Below are positions 19,431-26,823 of a stretch of DNA of 64,000 nucleotides, piece after piece. The first letter of the stretch is position 1; the number at the start of each line of letters is the position of its first letter. The notes beneath the pieces were generated by a model. The model made no database searches. It saw only the letters and a list, made by a program, of their open reading frames with translations, and had not been told where the DNA came from. The stretch spans positions 1 through 64,000 of the forward strand of contig CALWLY010000015.1 in assembly GCA_944381635.1 (NCBI GenBank), read 5' to 3'. The DNA comes from an uncultured Lachnospiraceae bacterium (GTDB lineage: Bacteria; Bacillota; Clostridia; Lachnospirales; Lachnospiraceae). Position numbers and translations under genes: made by a program.

Positions 19431-20882
19431 TCAGCCTTCTGCCGCACGTTCTGAAAGGGATTTCTTTAAAAGCTGTCTGCCGCAGATGCCAGGCTCTGTC
19501 ATGTGGATGGGATCCAATATTTCTTCCAGATCTTTTTCGTTCATCAGTTTTTCTGACAGAATAAGAGAGCGGACGGATTCTCCGGTGTGCAGAGCTTTCT
19601 TGGCGATGTCGGCAGCTGCCTGGTATCCTATGTGAGGCGTGACAGCCGTTATGATTCCGATGCTGTTTTCGACCAGGGTGCGGCAGTGTTCTTCGTTGGC
19701 AGTGATGCCGCTGACGCAATTATCTATAAATGTCCGGACGGCATAAGTCAGTGTATCGATGGACTGAAAAATGCAGTAGAAAATAATGGGCTCAAAAGCG
19801 TTCAGCTCCAGCTGGCCGGATTCAGCTGCCATGGTAATGGTCAGATCATTTCCGATTACATGAAAGGCAACTTGATTTACCACTTCCGGAATCACCGGAT
19901 TGACTTTTCCGGGCATAATGGAGGAACCGTTTTGTTTGGCGGGCAGATTGATTTCCTGAAAACCGGTTCTGGGGCCGGAGGACATGAGGCGAAGGTCGTT
20001 GGCAATTTTGGATAAGGTGACAGCACATGCTTTGACGGCGCCGGATACAGATACAAAGGGATCCAGGTTTTGGGTAGCGTCGATCAAATCAAAAGCCTGA
20101 ACAAATTCCATGCCGGATACTTGGGAAAGATTGGGAACAATGCGGTTTAAATAGGTTCCGTCCGCATTGATTCCTGTTCCGATTGCCGTGCCGCCCATAT
20201 TCAGGGAACGCATTTCATCCATAGCAGCATCCATACGGTGAATGTCCCGCATGATTGCCACAGAGTAGGCATTAAACTCCTGACCGAGCCGGATTGGCAC
20301 GGCGTCCTGCATCTGGGTGCGCCCCATTTTGATCACATGGTCAAACTCCCGCGCTTTTAGGGAAAGTGCGCTGTGCAGCCGCAGAAGCTCTTTTTTTAGT
20401 TTTGCAAGAAGCTTTAAGGATGTCATTTTCCCGGCGGTGGGAATGACGTCGTTAGTAGACTGACTGCAGTTGACATGGTCGTTGGGGTGAACGATGGAAT
20501 AATCGCCTTTCTTTCCTCCTAAAATCTCTATGGCGCGATTGGCGATGACTTCGTTAGCGTTCATATTGATGGAGGTTCCCGCGCCTCCCTGAATGGGATC
20601 TACAATAAAATCTTCAAAATATTTTCCGGCAAGAATTTCGTCGCATGCTTTTATAATGGCGTACGCCCGTTTTTGGTCGAGAACATTGATTTCGCAGTTC
20701 GTAATAGCTGCGGCTTTTTTTATGCAGGCCAGACTGTTGATGATTTCAGGGTGCATGGCCAGTCCGGTAATATGAAAATTTTCAGCGGCGCGCAGGGACT
20801 GTACGCCGTAGTATACGTTTTTGGGAACATTCTTTTTCCCGATAGAGTCTTTTTCTGTTCTGTAATTTGTCTGATGGTTCAT
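19431..20882 (-). CDS. aspA: aspartate ammonia-lyase
   Basis: A 483-residue member of the fumarase/aspartase superfamily that converts aspartate to fumarate and ammonia. The signature SSIMPGKVNP (residues 320-329) and following PEVVNQVAFHVIGND match aspartase rather than fumarase. TSINMNANEV and HPNDHVNCSQSTNDVIPT are the other active-site blocks. The ATG at 20882 follows GGGAGGG; a 21-codon upstream extension would read through the promoter and is rejected. Divergent from a LysR regulator, with a sigma-A promoter and a dyad between them, suggesting regulation by that protein. Confidence 0.94.
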   Translation of the reverse strand: MNHQTNYRTEKDSIGKKNVPKNVYYGVQSLRAAENFHITGLAMHPEIINSLACIKKAAAITNCEINVLDQKRAYAIIKACDEILAGKYFEDFIVDPIQGGAGTSINMNANEVIANRAIEILGGKKGDYSIVHPNDHVNCSQSTNDVIPTAGKMTSLKLLAKLKKELLRLHSALSLKAREFDHVIKMGRTQMQDAVPIRLGQEFNAYSVAIMRDIHRMDAAMDEMRSLNMGGTAIGTGINADGTYLNRIVPNLSQVSGMEFVQAFDLIDATQNLDPFVSVSGAVKACAVTLSKIANDLRLMSSGPRTGFQEINLPAKQNGSSIMPGKVNPVIPEVVNQVAFHVIGNDLTITMAAESGQLELNAFEPIIFYCIFQSIDTLTYAVRTFIDNCVSGITANEEHCRTLVENSIGIITAVTPHIGYQAAADIAKKALHTGESVRSLILSEKLMNEKDLEEILDPIHMTEPGICGRQLLKKSLSERAAEG

Positions 20883-20910
20883 TTTTTTCCCTCCCGGTTT
20901 TGTTGGGTTT

Positions 20911-20939
20911 ATTATAGTTCGGTCTTTTGTTATAATCAA
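20911..20939 (-). promoter_or_regulatory. sigma-A promoter of aspA
   Basis: On the minus strand TTGATT (20939-20934) and TATAAT (20916-20911) are exactly 17 bp apart, about 30 bp upstream of the aspA start codon. Confidence 0.75.
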
Positions 20940-20951
20940 ATACATATACTT

Positions 20952-20966
20952 TTATAATTTCTATAA
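20952..20966. promoter_or_regulatory. candidate LysR-type operator in the aspA-lysR divergent region
   Basis: TTATA-N5-TATAA forms a 15-bp dyad ending 13 bp from the aspA -35 box. LysR activators typically bind such interrupted dyads just upstream of the target -35. The AT-rich background makes chance occurrence possible. Confidence 0.4.
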
Positions 20967-21002
20967 CTTAAAAACTATATAACAAAAAGGAGGAAATCCC
21001 GG

Positions 21003-21956
21003 ATGTTTCAGGGTATGAAATACGTCTATGCGGTTTATCAGGAAAAAAGTATCTCAAAGGCAGCGGAGAGGCTGTGCATTTCCCAGCCTTCTTTAAGCGC
21101 CAATATCAAGAGAACGGAAAATAAAATAGGCGCGGCTCTTTTTGACAGAAGCATAAAGCCGCTGGCTTTGACTGAATGCGGCGAAAAATATATTCGCGCG
21201 GCGGAACAAATCATGCAGACAGAGAAAGAGTTTGAGAATTATGTCAATGATTGGAGTGTATTAAAGACCGGAAATCTGGTTCTTGGAGGCAGCAGTCTGT
21301 TTTCATCCTGGGTGCTTCCTGCTTTGATTGGTGAATTTTCCAGACAATATCCGGGTGTGAAAGTGGAACTGGCAGAAGAAAATACTTTGACACTGCAGAA
21401 CCTGCTGCAGAGCAGACGGATTGATATCATGGTGGATAATTGCGATCTGGATCCTCTTACATTTGATCGGCAGGTATACAGGGAGGAAAGACTTTTTCTG
21501 GCGGTGCCGCAGAAGATGGTTTCTGAAAAAGTGATTGGAAAATACGCGGTCACAAAGGAAATGATAGAGAATTATAGACCGGAAAATGAAGAAATAGCGC
21601 CGGTACCGCTGTCTTATTTTAAAGATAAGCCGTTTATCATGCTGAAACCGGAAAATGACACGAGGAGACGTTCCATGGAAATTCTGCAGGCGAGTCATAT
21701 AGAACCGAAGATTCTGCTTGAACTGGATCAGCAGCTAAGCTCTTATCATGTGGCCTGTTCGGGAATCGGAATTGCTTTTATCAGCGACACACTGATTTGC
21801 GCAGTGCCTGCCCGCCCGGATATGGTATACTTCCGGCTCCCGGAGAAAGAGAGCGTTCGGAAGATACGTTTCTACTGGAAATCCGGGCGGTATATGACTC
21901 GCGCTATGGAAGAATTTCTGCGGATAGCTGCAGAGGGTGGAAATAAGAATCCCTGA
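21003..21956 (+). CDS. LysR-family transcriptional regulator
   Basis: A 317-residue regulator. The N-terminal winged helix-turn-helix reads MFQGMKYVYAVYQEKSIS, then KAAERLCISQPSLSANIKR. The effector-binding domain begins near residue 90 (GNLVLGGSSLFSSWVLPAL). AAAAGGAGG precedes the ATG. It is divergently arranged with aspA, so the simplest reading is an aspartate- or nitrogen-responsive regulator of aspA; no effector can be read from the sequence. The gene is convergent with pncB, whose stop is only 20 bp away. Confidence 0.9.
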   Translation: MFQGMKYVYAVYQEKSISKAAERLCISQPSLSANIKRTENKIGAALFDRSIKPLALTECGEKYIRAAEQIMQTEKEFENYVNDWSVLKTGNLVLGGSSLFSSWVLPALIGEFSRQYPGVKVELAEENTLTLQNLLQSRRIDIMVDNCDLDPLTFDRQVYREERLFLAVPQKMVSEKVIGKYAVTKEMIENYRPENEEIAPVPLSYFKDKPFIMLKPENDTRRRSMEILQASHIEPKILLELDQQLSSYHVACSGIGIAFISDTLICAVPARPDMVYFRLPEKESVRKIRFYWKSGRYMTRAMEEFLRIAAEGGNKNP

Positions 21957-21975
21957 TTTGCAACCCCTTTTCTAT

Positions 21976-23433
21976 TTATACCTGGCTCATCTGGTCTAAC
22001 AGGTTGATTTTCATATCGTACAGTTTTTTAGACAGATCCACATAAACCTGGTGAGGGTTGAAAAGACGTCTTGTCTCATCCCAGAGGGTGTCCAGTTCTG
22101 CAGAGCAGTATTCCCGGATGTCCATGACTTTTGGGGATTCGTACACACACTCTCCGTTTTTAAATACCGGAACCATCATTTCACGCATGCGATAAGTACC
22201 GCCCTCCAGTTTTGTCTTTTTCCATGGCTCCAGAGGGTCAAAGAGAAGGAGCGGTTCATTTTCGTCAAAGGTTTCATCCACCAGGCAGATAAGATCGGCT
22301 TTGATTTTTCCGGTTTCCGCCTCGTAGATTCGGTAGATGGTTTTATTGCCCGGGTTGGTAACTTTTTCTGTATTTTCGGAAAGTTTGATCTTGGGGATAA
22401 AGTTTCCGGTTTCAGGATCCTGGATGGCAGCCAGTTTGTACACGCCGCCGAAGGAAGGCCAGTCTTTGGAGGTGATCAGGTGAGTGCCCACTCCCCAGGA
22501 AGTGATTTTGCATCCCTGCACTTTCAGGCTGTCGATCAGGTATTCATCCAGGTCGTTGGAAGCAGAGATAACTGCATCCGGGAAACCGGCATCATCCAGC
22601 ATTTTTCGTGCTTTTTTGGACAGGTAAGCCAGGTCGCCGCTGTCTAAGCGGATACCATAGTTGGTTAAAGGAACGCCGGCAGCACGCATTTCCTGGAAGA
22701 CACGAATGGCGTTGGGAACGCCGGATTTTAAGGTATCATAGGTGTCTACCAAAAGAATGCAGGCAGAAGGATACATCTGAGAATATGCCTTAAAGGCGGT
22801 GTATTCATCCGGAAAACTCATGATCCAGCTGTGCGCGTGAGTGCCTTTTACGGGAACGTCAAAAAGCTGACCTGCCAGCACGTTGCTTGTTCCGATGCAG
22901 CCTCCGATCATGGCTGCCCTTGCTCCGTAAATTCCGGCGTCCGGACCCTGGGCACGGCGCAGACCGAATTCCATAATTCCGTCGCCTCTTGCGGCAAAAC
23001 ATACACGGGAAGTCTTGGTGGCGATCAGGCTCTGGTGATTTATCATATTCAGGATAGCGGTTTCAATCAGCTGAGCTTCCATGATCGGTGCAATGACTTT
23101 GATCATAGGCTCTCTTGGAAACATAACACTTCCTTCGGGAATGGCATAGATATCTCCGGAAAAACGGAACGTGCGAAGATATTCCAGGAAATCCTCTTCA
23201 AAAATTTTCAGGCTTCTCAGATAAGCGATATCCTCCTCCTGAAATTTCAGATTTTTAATGTAGTCAATGACCTGTGCAAGGCCGGCACAGATGGCGTAAC
23301 CGGAATCCATGGGATTGTTGCGGTAAAACGCATCAAAGATGACCGTTTCATTTTGGTCCTTGTTTTTAAAGTATCCCTGCATCATGGTAAGTTCATACAG
23401 GTCTGTCATAAGGGTCAGATTTTGTCTGTCCAT
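21976..23433 (-). CDS. pncB: nicotinate phosphoribosyltransferase
   Basis: A 485-residue enzyme of the Preiss-Handler NAD salvage route: nicotinate plus PRPP (with ATP) gives nicotinate mononucleotide. The N-terminus has the family blocks LMTDLYELTMMQGYF and FDAFYRNNP. MEFGLRRAQGPDAG and GTHAHSWIMSF follow, the latter near the conserved His. GIRLDSGDLAYLSKKAR and the C-terminal cysteine-poor tail complete a full-length Firmicute-type protein. GGGAGGATGAAAT precedes the ATG. The CLC gene lies 127 bp upstream on the same strand; co-transcription is possible. Confidence 0.95.
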   Translation of the reverse strand: MDRQNLTLMTDLYELTMMQGYFKNKDQNETVIFDAFYRNNPMDSGYAICAGLAQVIDYIKNLKFQEEDIAYLRSLKIFEEDFLEYLRTFRFSGDIYAIPEGSVMFPREPMIKVIAPIMEAQLIETAILNMINHQSLIATKTSRVCFAARGDGIMEFGLRRAQGPDAGIYGARAAMIGGCIGTSNVLAGQLFDVPVKGTHAHSWIMSFPDEYTAFKAYSQMYPSACILLVDTYDTLKSGVPNAIRVFQEMRAAGVPLTNYGIRLDSGDLAYLSKKARKMLDDAGFPDAVISASNDLDEYLIDSLKVQGCKITSWGVGTHLITSKDWPSFGGVYKLAAIQDPETGNFIPKIKLSENTEKVTNPGNKTIYRIYEAETGKIKADLICLVDETFDENEPLLLFDPLEPWKKTKLEGGTYRMREMMVPVFKNGECVYESPKVMDIREYCSAELDTLWDETRRLFNPHQVYVDLSKKLYDMKINLLDQMSQV

Positions 23434-23560
23434 ATTTCATCCTCCCAAAGAGCCGTTAGGGTTCTTTCTTTATTTAGTAACAATATAGCAGAAAATATCC
23501 GGAAAGAAAATAAAAGAATGCAGAAAGTGACAGTAAAATCCGCATTTTTCTGTTTTATTT

Positions 23561-24919
23561 TTAATCTGTTCCGGCATCTTCCGGAGACTGAGGAGAAGAA
23601 GCCGTTTCCTGCGCATTGCTTTCCTCGGCTTTTCTCTGATCCTCACCCAGGAAGGTGTGGATATCCGAAGTGGGTGTGTTGATATAGGTGTTTTCAAATT
23701 TGGAATAGACAATGGTCTGGGAATGATACAGACTGTAATAGCCGGAGAGCATATAGCTTATGGCTATGGCAATCAGATAAAAATAGGCATTGTCAAAACC
23801 AAAAAGTTCAAAACTGATAAGCAGTGAAGTGATAGGGCAGTTGGTGACGCCGCAAAATACTGCCACCATTCCTACGGAAGCGCACAGGGAAGGGGAAAAG
23901 CCGGTAATTTGACCGAACAGACAGCCGAATGTGGCTCCCACGAAAAAGGATGGAACAATCTCGCCGCCCTTAAAGCCTGCGCCTATGGTGAGGGCAGTAA
24001 AAATGATTTTCAGGAAAAAGGCGGCGGGTACGACCTGGCCGGCCAGCGCATCTTCAATAATGTGCATTCCGGGTCCAAGGTAATCTCTTGTTTTAAGAAG
24101 CAAAGCCAGAATTATAATAAAAACGCCTCCTGCAAAAATACGTATATAAGGGTTGGGAAGAAATTTTTTGTAGAGAATACGGCCTTCCTGCAAAGCCAGG
24201 CAGAACAGAATACTGATGACTGCGCACAAAATGGCCAGCAGCACTACCCACAGACTTGGAGAAAGTGCCAGTTCCGGGGCAGAGGAGACGATAAAGTCAT
24301 CGGAAGGAGCATGGATAAAAAGAGCAAACTGATAGGAAACCAGTGCGGCCCAGATACAGGGAACCAGTGCGGCGTAGTACATTACACCTACGCTGGCTAC
24401 TTCCATGGCAAAAAACGCTGCAGCCATAGGTGTTCCGAAAAGCGCGGAAAAGGCAGCGGCGATTCCGCTCATAAGCATAATTTTCTTGTCTTTTTCATTG
24501 AATTTGAGTTTTTCCCCCAGCTGTTCCCCAAGACTGCCTCCAATCTGGATGGCTGCGCCTTCACGTCCAACGGAACCTCCGCAGAGGACTGTCAGTACAG
24601 TGGAGACAAAGATCAGTACGGACATCCGGAAAGGAATGTAGGACTTTTTGTGAATGGAATCGATGACAGTGTCGGTTCCGGCGTTGTTTTCATAATGTAA
24701 AAGCCGGTACAAAAAAACGATCAAAAGTCCGGCAAAAGGCAGAAAAAAGATGATCCAGGGATTTGCCAGCCGAAATTCCACGGCACCGTGAAGACAAAAG
24801 GAAAAAAAGCAGCTGATTGCCCCCACAAAAAGGCCGGTCAGGCTGCTGATGATAAACCAGCGCAGAAACTGAGCAAAGTTATGAGATTTGCGCCATAAAG
24901 TCTGAATGAAAAATTTCAT
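23561..24919 (-). CDS. CLC-family chloride channel/transporter
   Basis: A 452-residue membrane protein with the CLC fold. GREGA (residues 118-122) carries the gating glutamate at 120, and GGEIVPSFFVGATFG corresponds to the helix-N selectivity motif. FCGVTNCPITSLLISFELF is the other conserved helix. The usual GSGIP segment is replaced by NNAGTDTV, so ion selectivity is uncertain. The external glutamate suggests an H+-coupled exchanger rather than a channel. It ends in a hydrophilic tail of about 40 residues rich in Glu, Ser and Ala. The ATG at 24919 follows GGGAGGATTTT; the seven-codon TTG extension is rejected. Confidence 0.88.
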   Translation of the reverse strand: MKFFIQTLWRKSHNFAQFLRWFIISSLTGLFVGAISCFFSFCLHGAVEFRLANPWIIFFLPFAGLLIVFLYRLLHYENNAGTDTVIDSIHKKSYIPFRMSVLIFVSTVLTVLCGGSVGREGAAIQIGGSLGEQLGEKLKFNEKDKKIMLMSGIAAAFSALFGTPMAAAFFAMEVASVGVMYYAALVPCIWAALVSYQFALFIHAPSDDFIVSSAPELALSPSLWVVLLAILCAVISILFCLALQEGRILYKKFLPNPYIRIFAGGVFIIILALLLKTRDYLGPGMHIIEDALAGQVVPAAFFLKIIFTALTIGAGFKGGEIVPSFFVGATFGCLFGQITGFSPSLCASVGMVAVFCGVTNCPITSLLISFELFGFDNAYFYLIAIAISYMLSGYYSLYHSQTIVYSKFENTYINTPTSDIHTFLGEDQRKAEESNAQETASSPQSPEDAGTD

Positions 24920-25040
24920 AAAATCCTCCCTACCCGTCAATATCAGTTTCGGTGTGCAGAGATAATGATTCCCTGTTTCCCGACGTTAAATTCATTGTAT
25001 CACAGTCCAAAAGAAAGAGGAATAAAGTGTTTTCGGATAA

Positions 25041-25220
25041 CGCATCTTTAGCGGAGCGTCTTTTTATACGATAAGATTTCTAACGTATAAAAAGTGTGCG
25101 CCTCGGCGTACACTCGCGCCGAGCGCGGTTGCCATCAGGCAACATACTGCTTTTCGTGCGAGTGCGCATCTTTAGCGGAGCGTCTTTTTTATGCGATAAG
25201 ATTTCTTATCGCATAAAAAA
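25041..25220 (-). repeat. R1 structured repeat, copy d, with partial tandem unit
   Basis: On the minus strand it starts with the hairpin TTTTTTATGCGATAAG / CTTATCGCATAAAAAA. The core follows: GACGCTCCGCT, GATGCGCACTCG, TTGCC-TGAT-GGCAA, CGCGCTCGGCGCGAGTG. A second hairpin of the same design comes next, and then the first 20 bases of another core (25060-25041). It sits directly after the terminator at 25221-25250. The surrounding 24920-25693 gap has no supported gene. Confidence 0.75.
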
Positions 25221-25250
25221 GAAAAATCCGATCGTCAGACCGGATTTTTC
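25221..25250. terminator. intrinsic terminator, AT-flanked on both sides
   Basis: GAAAAATCCG and CGGATTTTTC form a stem, flanked by T-rich sequence on both strands (TTTTC on plus; CTTTTTT on minus). On the minus strand its T-run merges with the R1 hairpin. Confidence 0.75.
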
Positions 25251-25274
25251 TTTTACTAAATAAGTAAGGAAGTT

Positions 25275-25490
25275 ATGAGTGAGAAAGTTTATTTATGTCA
25301 AGCAATTTCGGCAGAGCCAAAACTGCTTTTGCGCTTGCTAACTGTTAAATCGGGATGGAACTGTTTGTTTTTGTTGTTTGTTCTGTCCCTTAACTTGATT
25401 CTAAGTTTACATGGAATGTGTGTACAAAGTGTGTCAAAATCAGAAAGATATTATAAATTTCCAATTAAGAAAATCGGTATGATTCTGTAG
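25275..25490 (+). CDS. doubtful small open frame, 71 codons
   Basis: An ATG with GGAAG upstream opens a frame encoding one hydrophobic stretch (CLFLLFVLSLNLILSL) and a basic end. I recognise no family. It lies in a repeat-rich gap, has no good promoter, and its codon use is unlike its neighbours. Probably not a gene; listed so the 24920-25693 gap is fully described. Confidence 0.15.
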   Translation: MSEKVYLCQAISAEPKLLLRLLTVKSGWNCLFLLFVLSLNLILSLHGMCVQSVSKSERYYKFPIKKIGMIL

Positions 25491-25590
25491 AAATAATAAA
25501 ATAGAATCTGGTACCGAAGCCGGTTTTTCTTCGTCACAGCGCGATGAGGAGCTGCTTTTTGTTCGGCGGAAACACAGGGAAAATGCGAAT

Positions 25591-25631
25591 TTACAGGACT
25601 GAGGCGTATTGTCCCCCTGTACACAGACGCT
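25591..25631. repeat. R4 hairpin repeat, decayed copy
   Basis: GGCGTATTGT (25603-25612) and CCTGTACACAGACGCT (25616-25631) match the loop and right arm of the intact element at 46313-46357. The left arm here (TTTACAGG) is largely lost. Confidence 0.55.
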
Positions 25632-25693
25632 ATGTACAAAGAAATAAAAAACTTTTCAAACACAAAGAAGAAAATTCATTTGCTTTTTAAAAA

Positions 25694-26023
25694 TCAGCTT
25701 GCTTTTTGATTGAAAGCATCCTGAATCTGTTTTTTAACCTCAGGATCTTTTTCCATACTGAGCTGATGACGAACGCGGGTCTTCATATATTCCGTGCCGA
25801 TGGAGATTGCTGCTTTACATGCTGCCAGGCGAACTTCCTTATTTTCATCATCCAGATAATGAGTAATATAATTGCAGGAATCTTCGTCTGCGATGTGTCC
25901 TAAAGATTCAATAGCTGCTACCAGTACTTCGCTGTCAGCTTTGTGGAGATGTTTGATAATTGCTGCACTTTTTCTTTTTTCTTCCAGTTTATGGATTTTT
26001 TCAATGGTTGCTGTATCGCTCAT
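25694..26023 (-). CDS. small HEAT-repeat protein
   Basis: A 109-residue, charged, soluble protein. After a helical N-terminus (TATIEKIHKLEEKRKSAAII) come two or three HEAT-like helical pairs: SEVLVAAIESLGHIADEDSC, then NKEVRLAACKAAISIG, then DPEVKKQIQDAF. Such repeats bind other proteins; the partner is unknown. The ATG at 26023 has AAAGGTGAT upstream. A frame extension of 56 codons crosses the divergent promoter region and is not credible. It is divergent from the T-box-ileS unit. Confidence 0.8.
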   Translation of the reverse strand: MSDTATIEKIHKLEEKRKSAAIIKHLHKADSEVLVAAIESLGHIADEDSCNYITHYLDDENKEVRLAACKAAISIGTEYMKTRVRHQLSMEKDPEVKKQIQDAFNQKAS

Positions 26024-26195
26024 TCTAATCACCTTTCCTTTTAACCTGCACTTTGTGTGAGCGGGTTGTGTATTGTTTTCTATATTGTTCATAATAGAAC
26101 TAAGTTGTGTCCAAACTGTGACGCAAATCGAAAAAGAATCTAAAAAGCATGGGAAAAAAGTGTTACTTTTATGTATCCTGTTTAAAAACAATTTC

Positions 26196-26225
26196 TTGAC
26201 AAGCCGCGAAAGGGAACCTTATAAT
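26196..26225 (+). promoter_or_regulatory. sigma-A promoter of the T-box-ileS transcript
   Basis: A consensus TTGACA (26196-26201) and TATAAT (26220-26225) are separated by 18 bp, just upstream of the T-box. Confidence 0.8.
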
Positions 26226-26232
26226 AATCCTC

Positions 26233-26528
26233 AGATACAGGAAAAACTGTGACGAAGAGAGTAGGCATACTTGAAAAGCGGCAGCGAGCCGGTGGGGGTG
26301 TGAGACCGGTGTGAGTAGAGTTTGCTGAAAATCCCTTCCGAGTTGCAGGAATGAAACCGCATTTTTACAGACAGTTTAAGGCATAAGACGGAAGTAATCC
26401 CTGTCGGCCATCCGCCGTTAACGGATAACATATAGCCGGTGTCAGGGAAAATCTCTTCAGCCGGTCGTATGATGTAACAGGTGGTACAGCGAGCAAACCT
26501 CGTCCTTTTACAGGGACGAGGTTTTTTT
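26233..26528 (+). ncRNA. T-box leader, isoleucine-specific
   Basis: A tRNA-sensing leader. Stem I carries GAAGAGAGTA near its base and an ATC specifier at 26331-26333 (in TGAAAATCCC), matching isoleucine and the downstream ileS. The conserved antiterminator sequence AGGTGGTACAGCG is at 26479-26491, followed by the terminator at 26496-26527. Uncharged tRNA-Ile should stabilise the antiterminator and switch ileS on. The distance from the terminator to the ileS start is unusually long (about 295 nt) because an R1 element lies between. Confidence 0.93.
26496..26527 (+). terminator. T-box regulatory terminator
   Basis: AACCTCGTCC pairs with GGGACGAGGTT across a short loop, followed by seven Ts. 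The T-run is also the left strand of the adjoining R1 hairpin. Confidence 0.9.
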
Positions 26529-26806
26529 ATATGGTAGGAAACTTCATTTCCTACCGTATAAAAAAAGACGCTCCGCTGTGGATGCGCACTCGCGCGAAAG
26601 GTAACCATTGCCTGACGGCATCGCGCTCGGCGCGAGTGTGTGCCAGGGCACACACTTTTTATGGCAAAAAATTTTTCCATAAAAAAACTAATGTTGCGCA
26701 TGGAGCATCAAAGGAAAGAACTGCCGGAGGCAGCGATGCTCCAGCGCATGAGTCCGCAGGCGGACTCATAATGATGGCAGAAAATCCTACCATAAAAAAC
26801 CAAAAA
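26521..26806 (+). repeat. R1 structured repeat, copy b, extended form in the ileS leader
   Basis: Starts in the T-box terminator T-run with hairpin ATATGGTAGGAAA / TTTCCTACCGTAT. Then comes the R1 core (GACGCTCCGCTGTGG, GCGCACTCGCGCGAAAGG, TTGCC-TGAC-GGCA, CGCGCTCGGCGCGAGTGTG). A GTGTGTGCC/GGCACACAC hairpin and an A/T hairpin (ATGG/CCAT) follow. About 110 bp of extra hairpins come next: GGAGCATC/GATGCTCC, CTGCC/GGCAG and ATGAGTCCGC/GCGGACTCAT. The right end TCCTACCATAAAAAAC is the inverse of the left end. The whole would be transcribed as part of the ileS leader. Confidence 0.75.
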
Positions 26807-26823
26807 AAGAAAGGAAGAAAAAA

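Noticed and set aside
24405..24700. Plus-strand open frames inside the CLC gene
   Set aside because: Shadows of the real minus-strand gene: no ribosome site and biased composition.
25041..25220. CRISPR-like repeat spacing in the R1 tandem
   Set aside because: Only one full unit and a fragment are present; repeats are structured elements, not short repeats with unique spacers.
25275..25490. 71-codon frame with a hydrophobic segment
   Set aside because: No family, weak context and a repeat-rich gap; kept in the list only at very low confidence.
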